This document shows positions 37,867-44,823 of a DNA stretch of 64,000 nt, piece after piece. The first letter of the stretch is position 1. Each line of letters starts with the position of its first letter. Made by a program: the position numbers and the translations under genes. The notes below the pieces were generated by a model that ran no database searches, was not told the origin of the DNA, and saw only the letters and a list, made by a program, of their open reading frames with translations. The stretch is from Burkholderia sp. FERM BP-3421 (GTDB taxonomy: Bacteria > Pseudomonadota > Gammaproteobacteria > Burkholderiales > Burkholderiaceae): positions 434,001 through 498,000 of the forward strand of contig NZ_CP117780.1 of the NCBI RefSeq assembly GCF_028657905.1, written 5' to 3'.

Positions 37867-38236
37867 TGCGCGGATCGCCGGACCGGTAGCGAATACCGCA
37901 TCCGGCGCCGCGCCGGGTGCCGCGCGCCGAATCGATCACCCTATTTTCCCGATGCATGAAATCGATGGGATTTTTATTCCACGATTTCCGATCGCATTGG
38001 ATTTTCAATGAGCCGATTTCGATGAATGCGAATCATGTCGTACGGTTGTTGGGTTAATCATCTTTTCAATATCGACGGCGCTTCAAAATTAACGGCAAGT
38101 CCAATCTTTTGGACTATCGCGGGGCACTGCGCGTGGTTATGCTCGATCCCAATCCAACCCCACACGCTCGCGCAAGAACGGCCCGGACGCCGCTCGCGCA
38201 GCGGGATGTCATATTCTGTCGAGAGGGAGGCGCCCT
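37867..38236. promoter_or_regulatory. Leader/promoter region of the dioxygenase cluster
   Basis: This 370-bp AT-richer region carries no gene and ends in GAGAGGGAGGCGCCCT, a strong ribosome site for the dioxygenase gene. It should contain the promoter of the four-gene cluster. No clear -35/-10 pair was found. Confidence 0.4.
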
Positions 38237-39109
38237 ATGTCTGCCGGCAGTGCATTGACTGTTGTTCCAATCACGCCTTTCGGGGCGGAAATCAAGAACG
38301 TGGATCTTCGGGATCCGACTCAGGCTGAAATAGAAAAGATAATATCGGCGTGGGATCGGCATGGCGTTCTGGTGTTTCGCAATCAGACGCTGAGCGACGA
38401 TCAGCTATTGGCTTTTTCCTCGCATTTCGGCACGCTCGACGTTCCGCCGAATCAGGGCGAGGGCGTGAAATCCCCGCCCGGCTATCCGAACATCTTCGTC
38501 GTGTCCAACGTGCGCGACGCGCAGGGCAATCCGATCGGCGCGCTGGGCGACGGCGAATCCGCGTGGCATACCGATTCGAGCTATCGGCCGGACCCGCCGG
38601 ACGCGTCGATCCTGTACGCGCTGGAACTGCCGGCCTGGGGCGGCGACACGCTGTTCGCGAACATGAAGGCCGCGCTGGCGGCCTTGCCGCCCGAGCTGTA
38701 CGAACGGGTCAAGGGGCTCGACGTCAAGCATGACGGCACCTACGACTCGTCGAACGCGCTGCGCAAGGGCATGGCGCATTGCGACGACCCGCGCGCGGCG
38801 GTCGGTCTCCTGCATCCGCTCGTCATCGAACATCCGGTCACGCGGGAACGGGCGATCTACATGGGGCGGCGCCGCAACGCCTACCTGTCGCCGCTCGAGC
38901 TGGACGAATCCGAGCGCCTGATCAACGCGATCTGGGCGCACGTCGAGACCGCGGTCTATCGCCACCGCTGGACCGTCGGCGACCTGCTCATCTGGGACAA
39001 CCGGATGACCATGCACATGCGGGAAGCGTTCGATCCCGCCTCCCGCCGCGTCATGCATCGCACTCAAATCAGAGGTACTCGGCCGCCGCGCCGGCCCGAG
39101 GGCTTGTAA
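38237..39109 (+). CDS. TauD/TfdA-family Fe(II)/2-oxoglutarate dioxygenase
   Basis: A 290-residue non-heme iron oxygenase. The facial triad is visible: His111 and Asp113 in AWHTDSSYR, and the distal His (~273) in VMHRTQIRG. NVDLRDPTQAEIEKI and HGVLVFRNQTLSDDQLLAFSSHFG are typical N-terminal segments of the TauD group. It should couple 2-oxoglutarate decarboxylation to hydroxylation, or to cleavage of a C-S, C-O or C-N bond. It opens a four-gene cluster; the next start is 72 bp downstream. Substrate unknown. Confidence 0.9.
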   Translation: MSAGSALTVVPITPFGAEIKNVDLRDPTQAEIEKIISAWDRHGVLVFRNQTLSDDQLLAFSSHFGTLDVPPNQGEGVKSPPGYPNIFVVSNVRDAQGNPIGALGDGESAWHTDSSYRPDPPDASILYALELPAWGGDTLFANMKAALAALPPELYERVKGLDVKHDGTYDSSNALRKGMAHCDDPRAAVGLLHPLVIEHPVTRERAIYMGRRRNAYLSPLELDESERLINAIWAHVETAVYRHRWTVGDLLIWDNRMTMHMREAFDPASRRVMHRTQIRGTRPPRRPEGL

Positions 39110-39181
39110 GCGCGTGTTCCCTGTTCAACGCAGTGGGCGGCCGCCGCCGGCGGTCGCCGTTTCCTCTATCGGAGCGTGAAT

Positions 39182-40285
39182 ATGTCCGTTGCAACGTCTT
39201 CGTCCAATCCGTTCATCGAACCTCCGCTGAACACCTGGGTCGCCACCGAGAACGACCTGGAGCGTTACATCCTGTCCATCACCGATCGCGTGCCGCCGCG
39301 TCTGTTGCAGCTCGCGGCGGACCCGTCGCCCGAGAACACCCGGCGGCACCTGCTCGAATACATCCGCGACCACCGGGTCCAGCGCAGCATCAAGGAATTC
39401 GACAGCCGCTTCGGCGCGCGCGCCCACGGCCCGGACGCGCTGGCCACGGTGCTGCGCACCGTGCGCCACTATCACAACGGCCTGCGCGGCGGCCTGCTGT
39501 ATCTGTCCGGGCGGATCACCGAGGACACCCGGCTCGAACGCGGCCGGCGCGACCGGATCGCGGCCGCGGGCCCGCTGTTCGCCGCCTTCGACGAGTTCAC
39601 GGACAACCCGCACTATCTCGTCTCGACGGTCACGCCGATGCTGCATGCGGTCTGGTCGGAATCGCAGCAGCAGATCTCGGTCGACGATGCGCTCGCGGTC
39701 CTGACGCACAAGGGCATGCTGCGCCGCGACCCGCCGCATCTGGAACGGTTCTACGGCGTCATCGACGAGCTGGTGGCGGCGGGTTCCATGCGCGTGACGG
39801 CCGACCAGATGGATCGGGAGGATCCGATCGACGTACTGCCCGAGCAGGCGCTCAACGCCTGGCATACGCGCCGCATCATCACCAAGCGTCCGGATGTGTC
39901 GTGCGCCGGCGCATGCGCGTTCATGTACGGCAACGAATCCGTCGCGGGCCAGCTGTACGGGAAGCTCTACAAGGGCTTCAAGCGGTTTCAGCGCGACTAC
40001 GGGCTCAGCGATCACGCCTGCGACTACTTCGGCGACCATGCCTCGGAGGACGGCGAGGACGGCGCGCCGGCATTCGAGGCGAGCCACGCGAGCCTGATGC
40101 TCGACGCGGTGATCCTGTACGCCATGCTCGAACAGACCAACCGCGAGGCGGTGTACCGCGGCCTGCACCTGTTCCTCGAGACCTATGCGGATCTCGTGGA
40201 GAACCTGAGCCGCACGCTCGCCGAGGATCCGCGCGACGCCGCGCACGGACAACGGACCGCATCGCTGCAGGAGGCACGCGCATGA
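39182..40285 (+). CDS. Uncharacterised helical protein, possibly heme-oxygenase-like diiron oxidase
   Basis: A 367-residue protein, mostly alpha-helical. No exact family was recognised. The C-terminal half (GNESVAGQLYGKLYKGFKRF ... DHACDYFGDHASEDGED) recalls the Glu/His/Asp helices of heme-oxygenase-like diiron oxidases (TenA/UndA/BesC-like), as does the helical content. The metal-binding residues cannot be assigned with confidence. The start at 39182 was chosen because GGAG is 7 nt upstream; a GTG six bases earlier is possible. It is translationally coupled to the amidohydrolase (ATGA overlap), which strongly suggests a shared pathway with the dioxygenase and ferredoxin. Confidence 0.5.
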   Translation: MSVATSSSNPFIEPPLNTWVATENDLERYILSITDRVPPRLLQLAADPSPENTRRHLLEYIRDHRVQRSIKEFDSRFGARAHGPDALATVLRTVRHYHNGLRGGLLYLSGRITEDTRLERGRRDRIAAAGPLFAAFDEFTDNPHYLVSTVTPMLHAVWSESQQQISVDDALAVLTHKGMLRRDPPHLERFYGVIDELVAAGSMRVTADQMDREDPIDVLPEQALNAWHTRRIITKRPDVSCAGACAFMYGNESVAGQLYGKLYKGFKRFQRDYGLSDHACDYFGDHASEDGEDGAPAFEASHASLMLDAVILYAMLEQTNREAVYRGLHLFLETYADLVENLSRTLAEDPRDAAHGQRTASLQEARA

Positions 40286-41469
40286 GTACGCATCGCGTCA
40301 TCGACGCCGACGGACATGTGCTGGAGCCCGTGGACCTGTGGGAGCGCTATATCGACAGCGCCTACCGCGGACGCGCGCCGAAGATCATCGAGGACGAGAC
40401 CGGGCTGCAACGCGTGGTGGTGGACGGGCGCCTGTTTCCGCGCCATCACTACGGCCTGAACGGCGCGGGTTCGGCGGGCGCGCCGGTCGTGCCGCCCGCG
40501 ATCAAGACGAAGCGCTACGAGTTCAACAAGGCGGGCGGCTTCGATTCGCGCGAGCGCCTGAAGGACATGGATCTCGAAGGCATCGACGTCGCGGTGCTGT
40601 TCCCGACGCTCGGCATGTTCCTGACCGGGATCCAGGACCGGCCGCTCTCGGAGCGGATCAGCATCGCGTACAACAACTGGCTGCATGACTATTGCTCGGT
40701 CGATACGGACCGGCTGAAGGGCTATGCGCACCTGCCGCTGCTCGACGTGCAGGCCTCGATCCGCGAATTGCGGCGCGCGGTCACGGAGCTGGGCATGGTC
40801 GGCGTGTACATGCGGCCCAATCCGTATGGGCATCGCAATCTCGACGATGCCGAGTACGACCCGCTGTGGGAGGCGATCGTCGACCTCGACGTCTGCGTGG
40901 GTTTTCACGAGGGCGCGAACGGCCCGCTGCCGATCATCGGCGCCGATCGCTACGAGGCGAACGCGAAGGGCCGCTACAACCACTACATCAGTCACGTGCT
41001 GTCGCATCCGTTCGAGCAGCAGTTCGCCTGCCTGACGCTGATCGCGGGCGGCGTGTTCGAGCGCTTCCCGGATCTGCGGGTGGCGTTCATGGAGAGCGGC
41101 GTGGGCTGGCTGCCCTACTGGGTCGACCGGATGGACAAGGACTTCGAGCACCTGGGCTGGTATGTGCCGGATCTCCAGCTCAAGCCGAGCGAGTATTTCC
41201 AGCGCAACTGCTGGGTCAGCTGCGACCCGGACGAAGTGATGCTGAACTACGTCGCGGCGACGATGGGTGACGACAACCTGCTGTTCGCGTCCGACTATCC
41301 GCACTTCGACGCGATGTTCCCGGGCGCCGTGGCGGCGATCGCGAATCGTACGGAGCTGTCCGCCTCGAGCAAGGAGAAGATCCTGGGCCTGAACGCGGAG
41401 CGCCTGCTCAAGCTGTCGTCGCGGCAGCCGGCCGAGCGCGACGCGTTGCTGTCCGGCGCGCGCGCATAA
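40282..41469 (+). CDS. Amidohydrolase-2 (ACMSD-like) family metal-dependent hydrolase/decarboxylase
   Basis: A 395-residue TIM-barrel enzyme of the amidohydrolase_2 group, which includes hydrolases and the non-oxidative decarboxylases related to ACMSD. Visible markers are IDADGHVLEPVDLWERYID at the N-terminus, FPTLGMFL, GVYMRPNPYGHRNLDD, CVGFHEGANG (metal-site His), FMESGVGWLPYWVDRMD and LLFASDYPHFDAM (catalytic Asp). The start overlaps the stop of the previous gene (ATGA), so translation is coupled. The DGHVLEP-type members often act on aromatic or amide substrates in degradative or biosynthetic pathways. The exact reaction is unknown. Confidence 0.87.
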   Translation: MSTHRVIDADGHVLEPVDLWERYIDSAYRGRAPKIIEDETGLQRVVVDGRLFPRHHYGLNGAGSAGAPVVPPAIKTKRYEFNKAGGFDSRERLKDMDLEGIDVAVLFPTLGMFLTGIQDRPLSERISIAYNNWLHDYCSVDTDRLKGYAHLPLLDVQASIRELRRAVTELGMVGVYMRPNPYGHRNLDDAEYDPLWEAIVDLDVCVGFHEGANGPLPIIGADRYEANAKGRYNHYISHVLSHPFEQQFACLTLIAGGVFERFPDLRVAFMESGVGWLPYWVDRMDKDFEHLGWYVPDLQLKPSEYFQRNCWVSCDPDEVMLNYVAATMGDDNLLFASDYPHFDAMFPGAVAAIANRTELSASSKEKILGLNAERLLKLSSRQPAERDALLSGARA

Positions 41470-41483
41470 GCGGGGGCCGGACG

Positions 41484-41846
41484 ATGACGCAGCGTCAACG
41501 TTATCTGATGGTCTGCACGAACCTGCGGCCGGCGGGGGCGCAGAAGGGCTCGTGCGCGGCGCGCGGTTCGGTCGAGCTGCACGCCGAGCTGAAGGAGCTG
41601 GTGCGGGTGCGCGGCCTGGCGGCGACGGAAGTCCGGGCGTGCACGTCGAGCTGTCTCGACGCGTGCTGGGCGGGGCCCGCGCTCCTGGTCGAGCCGGATC
41701 ACTACTTCTACGGGCGGGTGTCCAGCGCGGACCTGCCCGAGATCGTGGATGCGCTCGAAGCGGGCGGGCGGGTGGAGCGGCTCGTGCTGGAGGAAAGCGA
41801 TTTCCTCGGGCCGACGGCGCCGGACCGGACGCTTCACTCGGTCTAG
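41484..41846 (+). CDS. Thioredoxin-fold [2Fe-2S] ferredoxin
   Basis: A 120-residue small ferredoxin. Cys11, Cys24, Cys57 and Cys61 match the spacing of thioredoxin-like [2Fe-2S] ferredoxins of the Clostridium pasteurianum/Aquifex type (CTN...GSC ... CTSSCLDAC); Cys53 is an extra. GPALLVEPDHYFYGRVSSADLPEIVDAL is the conserved C-terminal part. It starts 14 bp after the amidohydrolase, so it belongs to the cluster. It is probably the electron donor for the putative diiron protein, since TauD-type enzymes take electrons from 2-oxoglutarate and need none. Confidence 0.85.
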   Translation: MTQRQRYLMVCTNLRPAGAQKGSCAARGSVELHAELKELVRVRGLAATEVRACTSSCLDACWAGPALLVEPDHYFYGRVSSADLPEIVDALEAGGRVERLVLEESDFLGPTAPDRTLHSV

Positions 41847-42346
41847 GCGCGAGGCGAGCGCACGGGAAGGCGTTGCCCGACCCCGGCGCGATCGATCGGC
41901 CGGCGCGCTGCGCCGGGTGGTCGGTCGTGCCGGGGTGTTTTGACGGGGCACGACGTAGCGCCTGGCAGGGCGCAGGGATCATGCCGGTCCCGATCGGCAT
42001 CGCGCGTGTTGCGATAGGGACGCGGCGTGTTGGTGCGCATGGGCGCATCGCCTCCGTCGGCGTGGATGGGCTGCGCTTGTCGAGGCGTGCATCGGTTTGA
42101 ATCCGGCGCGTTTCCACGACACGAGCGATACCGACTGACGCGATGGCCGATTCAAAGCAGGCGGGCATGTCGGGCGGACCTTCATCGCAATCGGTGCTGA
42201 TGTGGTTTTGCGGATGGTGTTTCATGCGGCGCGCCGTCACGCTCGTTTCGGCGAATCCGCGCGCCGTTGCACGAGGACGCGCACGGGTATCGCGCATGCC
42301 GCACGTCGTCCGACTCGACAGGCTTTCTTGGAAGAAGGGATGTGAG
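41847..42346. other. Intergenic region before CoA-transferase genes
   Basis: About 500 bp without a supported gene. A frame open toward the CoA-transferase is an extension, not coding. GAAGAAGGGATGTGAG supplies the ribosome site for the following gene. Confidence 0.4.
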
Positions 42347-43051
42347 ATGAACAAACTCTATCCGAGCGCGGCCGCCGCGCTCGATGGCATCGTCGGGGAC
42401 GGACAGACCTTCGCGGTCGGCGGCTTCGGCCTGTGCGGCATTCCCGAGGCCTTGATCGCCGCGCTGCGCGACACCGGCGTGAAGGGGCTCACCTGCATCA
42501 GCAACACCGCTGGCGTCGACGGCTTCGGACTCGGGCTGCTGCTCGAAACGCGGCAGATCAGGAAGATGTTTTCCTCCTACGTCGGCGACAACAAGGAATT
42601 CGAACGTCAATATCTGGCGGGCGAGGTCGAGATCGAATTCACGCCGCAAGGCACGCTCGCGGAGAAGCTGCGCGCGGGCGGTGCGGGGATCCCGGCCTTC
42701 TTCACGGGGACGGGCTACGGCACGGTGATCGCGGAGGGCAAGGAAACCCGCCAGTTCGGCGATCGCCACTACGTGCTGGAGCCGTCGCTCACGGCCGACG
42801 TCGCGCTCGTGAAGGCCTGGAAGGCGGACAAGGCGGGCAACCTGATCTACCGCCGCACGGCGCGCAACTTCAACCCGGTATGCGCGATGGCGGGCAGGAT
42901 CACGGTCGCGGAGGTCGAGGAGATCGTCGAGACCGGCACCTTCGATCCGGACGAGGTCCATACGCCCGGCATCTTCGTGCAGCGGGTGGTGCTCAACGCC
43001 ACGCCGGAAAAGCGCATCGAACAACGCACCGTCCGCGCGAAAGGAGAATGA
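42347..43051 (+). CDS. scoA: 3-oxoacid CoA-transferase subunit A
   Basis: A 234-residue subunit of succinyl-CoA:3-ketoacid CoA-transferase, used in acetoacetate and ketone-body-type metabolism. Markers: TFAVGGFGLCGIPEALI (CoA-binding glycine motif), GLTCISNTAGVDGFGLGLLL, KMFSSYVGDNKEFERQYL and RRTARNFNPVCAMAG. The start at 42347 follows a ribosome site; the longer frame contributes 68 non-conserved residues. The stop is one base before the scoB start, so the two genes form a tight pair. Confidence 0.92.
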   Translation: MNKLYPSAAAALDGIVGDGQTFAVGGFGLCGIPEALIAALRDTGVKGLTCISNTAGVDGFGLGLLLETRQIRKMFSSYVGDNKEFERQYLAGEVEIEFTPQGTLAEKLRAGGAGIPAFFTGTGYGTVIAEGKETRQFGDRHYVLEPSLTADVALVKAWKADKAGNLIYRRTARNFNPVCAMAGRITVAEVEEIVETGTFDPDEVHTPGIFVQRVVLNATPEKRIEQRTVRAKGE

Positions 43052-43052
43052 C

Positions 43053-43694
43053 ATGGCTTGGAATCGTGACCAGATGGCCGCGCGCGCGGCGCGGGAGCTG
43101 CAGGACGGCTTTTATGTGAACCTCGGCATCGGCCTGCCGACGCTCGTGGCCAACCACGTGCCGCCGCGGGCGGAGGTGTGGCTGCAGTCGGAGAACGGGC
43201 TGCTCGGCATCGGGCCGTTCCCGGCCGACGACGAGGTCGACGCCGACCTGATCAATGCCGGCAAGCAGACGATCACGACGCTGCCGGGTTCGTCGACGTT
43301 CTCGTCGGCGGATTCGTTCGCGATGATCCGCGGCGGCCACGTCGATCTCGCGATCCTCGGCGCGATGCAGGTCAGCAGGACGGGCGATCTCGCGAACTGG
43401 CTGATCCCGGGCAAGATGATCAAGGGCATGGGCGGTGCGATGGACCTGGTGGCGGGCGTGAAGCGCGTGATCGTGCTGATGGAGCACGTCGCGAAGGGCG
43501 ACCAGCACAAGATTCTCGACGCATGCACGCTGCCGCTGACGGGCGTGGGCGTCGTGGACCTGATCATCACCGACCTCGGCGTGATCGAGGTGACGCCGGC
43601 GGGGCTGAAGGTGGTCGAGTTGGCCGACGGCGTGAGCGTCGACGAAATCAAGACCAAGACGGGCGCGCCGCTCGACCTGAGCGCGATCCGCTGA
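43053..43694 (+). CDS. scoB: 3-oxoacid CoA-transferase subunit B
   Basis: A 213-residue subunit carrying the catalytic Glu in WLQSENGLLGIGP. Other family marks: DGFYVNLGIGLPTLVANHVP, GGHVDLAILGAMQVS and LGVIEVTPAGLKVVEL. AAGGAGAATGAC precedes the ATG. Together with subunit A it moves CoA from succinyl-CoA to acetoacetate. No thiolase or 3-hydroxybutyrate dehydrogenase follows in this window. Confidence 0.93.
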   Translation: MAWNRDQMAARAARELQDGFYVNLGIGLPTLVANHVPPRAEVWLQSENGLLGIGPFPADDEVDADLINAGKQTITTLPGSSTFSSADSFAMIRGGHVDLAILGAMQVSRTGDLANWLIPGKMIKGMGGAMDLVAGVKRVIVLMEHVAKGDQHKILDACTLPLTGVGVVDLIITDLGVIEVTPAGLKVVELADGVSVDEIKTKTGAPLDLSAIR

Positions 43695-43737
43695 TCATCG
43701 CATCGCGGCGGGGGCGTCTCGCGCGCCGGCCCGCCGG

Positions 43738-44220
43738 ATGCCCAACCGACCGATCCTGATCGTCATGCGTGAGCTTTTGTCTTTCGTGGGGCTGCCGTTC
43801 GTGGCGATGCTTGCGGGTTCGAGCCTCGTCGTCCAGGCGATTCTCAACGTCAATCTGCGTTCGGGGCTCGCGTCCTGGTCCTGGGCCGCGCTCGTCAGCT
43901 ATCTCGGCGGCACGGTGATGATGATCATCGTGCTGCTGATCCAGGGCGCGTCGCGGCCCGGCGCGCACGCGCTCGCATCGGTGCCGTGGTTCGCGTGGCT
44001 CGGCGGCTTGTTCGGCGGCGCGTATATCGTGCTGTCCATCATCCTGCTGCCGCGCCTCGGCGCGGCGGCGACCGTGGCGTTCATCGTGACGGGGCAGATG
44101 CTCACGTCGATGCTCTGCGACCAGTACGGCTTGATGGGGCTCGCCCGGCTGCCCGCCACGCCGCTGCGTCTTGCCGGGGCGCTGTGCCTGATCGTCGGCG
44201 TCGTGCTGATGCGGATCTAG
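43738..44220 (+). CDS. DMT-superfamily small membrane transporter (DUF606/YdcZ type)
   Basis: A membrane protein of up to 160 residues with four to five helices (LPFVAMLAGSSLVVQAILNVNLRSGL, AALVSYLGGTVMMIIVLLI, WFAWLGGLFGGAYIVLSIILLPRLG, AATVAFIVTGQMLTSML). NLRSGLASWSWAALVSYLGG and GGLFGGAY are typical of DUF606, a half-length drug/metabolite transporter family that often works as a pair. Here only one copy is present. A better start may be the Met at 43765. It lies 43 bp after scoB, possibly in the same transcript. Substrate unknown. Confidence 0.82.
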   Translation: MPNRPILIVMRELLSFVGLPFVAMLAGSSLVVQAILNVNLRSGLASWSWAALVSYLGGTVMMIIVLLIQGASRPGAHALASVPWFAWLGGLFGGAYIVLSIILLPRLGAAATVAFIVTGQMLTSMLCDQYGLMGLARLPATPLRLAGALCLIVGVVLMRI

Positions 44221-44496
44221 CGGCGCGGCGTGTGGCGTGCATCGCGGGCGGCGCGGCACGAGCCCACGCAGCCCGGCCGGTCCGGTCGATCGTGCCCGGC
44301 CGCTTCAGTCGGGGCGAAGGCGGCGTCGACGACGGCTTGCAGCGCGGCATCGCCCGGATCCGCGTCCGGCGCGCCGCGCGCGATCCTTCGCGTGGTCCCG
44401 TTGATCGGGAAATTTTCGGAATGCCGCGCCGTCGCCTGACGAGGTGCGGCAAAGGGGCATGGAAATCCGCCCGCTTCAAGCCGGCAGGCATGACGA

Positions 44497-44823
44497 TCAA
44501 CCCGGATTCGAGGGCGGCGGCTTGAGCGGCTGCGCGCCTCGGATGTCGGGCGCGCCACGCTGGGCCTCGATCGGCGGCTGGGTCTTGGCCGGGGTCGCGC
44601 TCCACGTGGTTCCCGTCGCAGCGGCCTTCATCGGCGGCAGCGCCTCGACGAGCGATCGACTCGACGGTGGAGCCGACCTCACGGGCGGCGCGCGATCGGA
44701 CGGAGCGGCCGCTTGCGCGGCTGCCCCAGGCTCCCGAACGGCAAGCACGCCGAAGCGCATCCCCAATGTCGCCGCGCTCAATAGCGCGGCGGCGGCGGCA
44801 AGCCGGCGAACACGCGTCTTCAC
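44497..44823 (-). CDS. Small unknown protein coupled to glucoamylase
   Basis: A 108-residue frame starting with GTG at 44823, which overlaps the glucoamylase stop by 4 bp. The N-terminus is basic then hydrophobic (RVRRLAAAAALLSAATLGMRFGV), a signal anchor or uncleaved signal. The rest is rich in Pro, Ala and Ser without a known domain. The translational coupling is the main reason to call it. Function unknown. Confidence 0.45.
   Translation of the reverse strand: MKTRVRRLAAAAALLSAATLGMRFGVLAVREPGAAAQAAAPSDRAPPVRSAPPSSRSLVEALPPMKAAATGTTWSATPAKTQPPIEAQRGAPDIRGAQPLKPPPSNPG

Noticed and set aside
38779..40281. A long + frame running from the dioxygenase gene into the amidohydrolase gene
   Set aside because: Only its last part (from 40282) matches a protein family. 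The first 1.5 kb is an out-of-frame reading of two other genes.
42143..42346. N-terminal extension of CoA-transferase subunit A
   Set aside because: The 68 extra residues are not conserved, and a ribosome site precedes the internal ATG.
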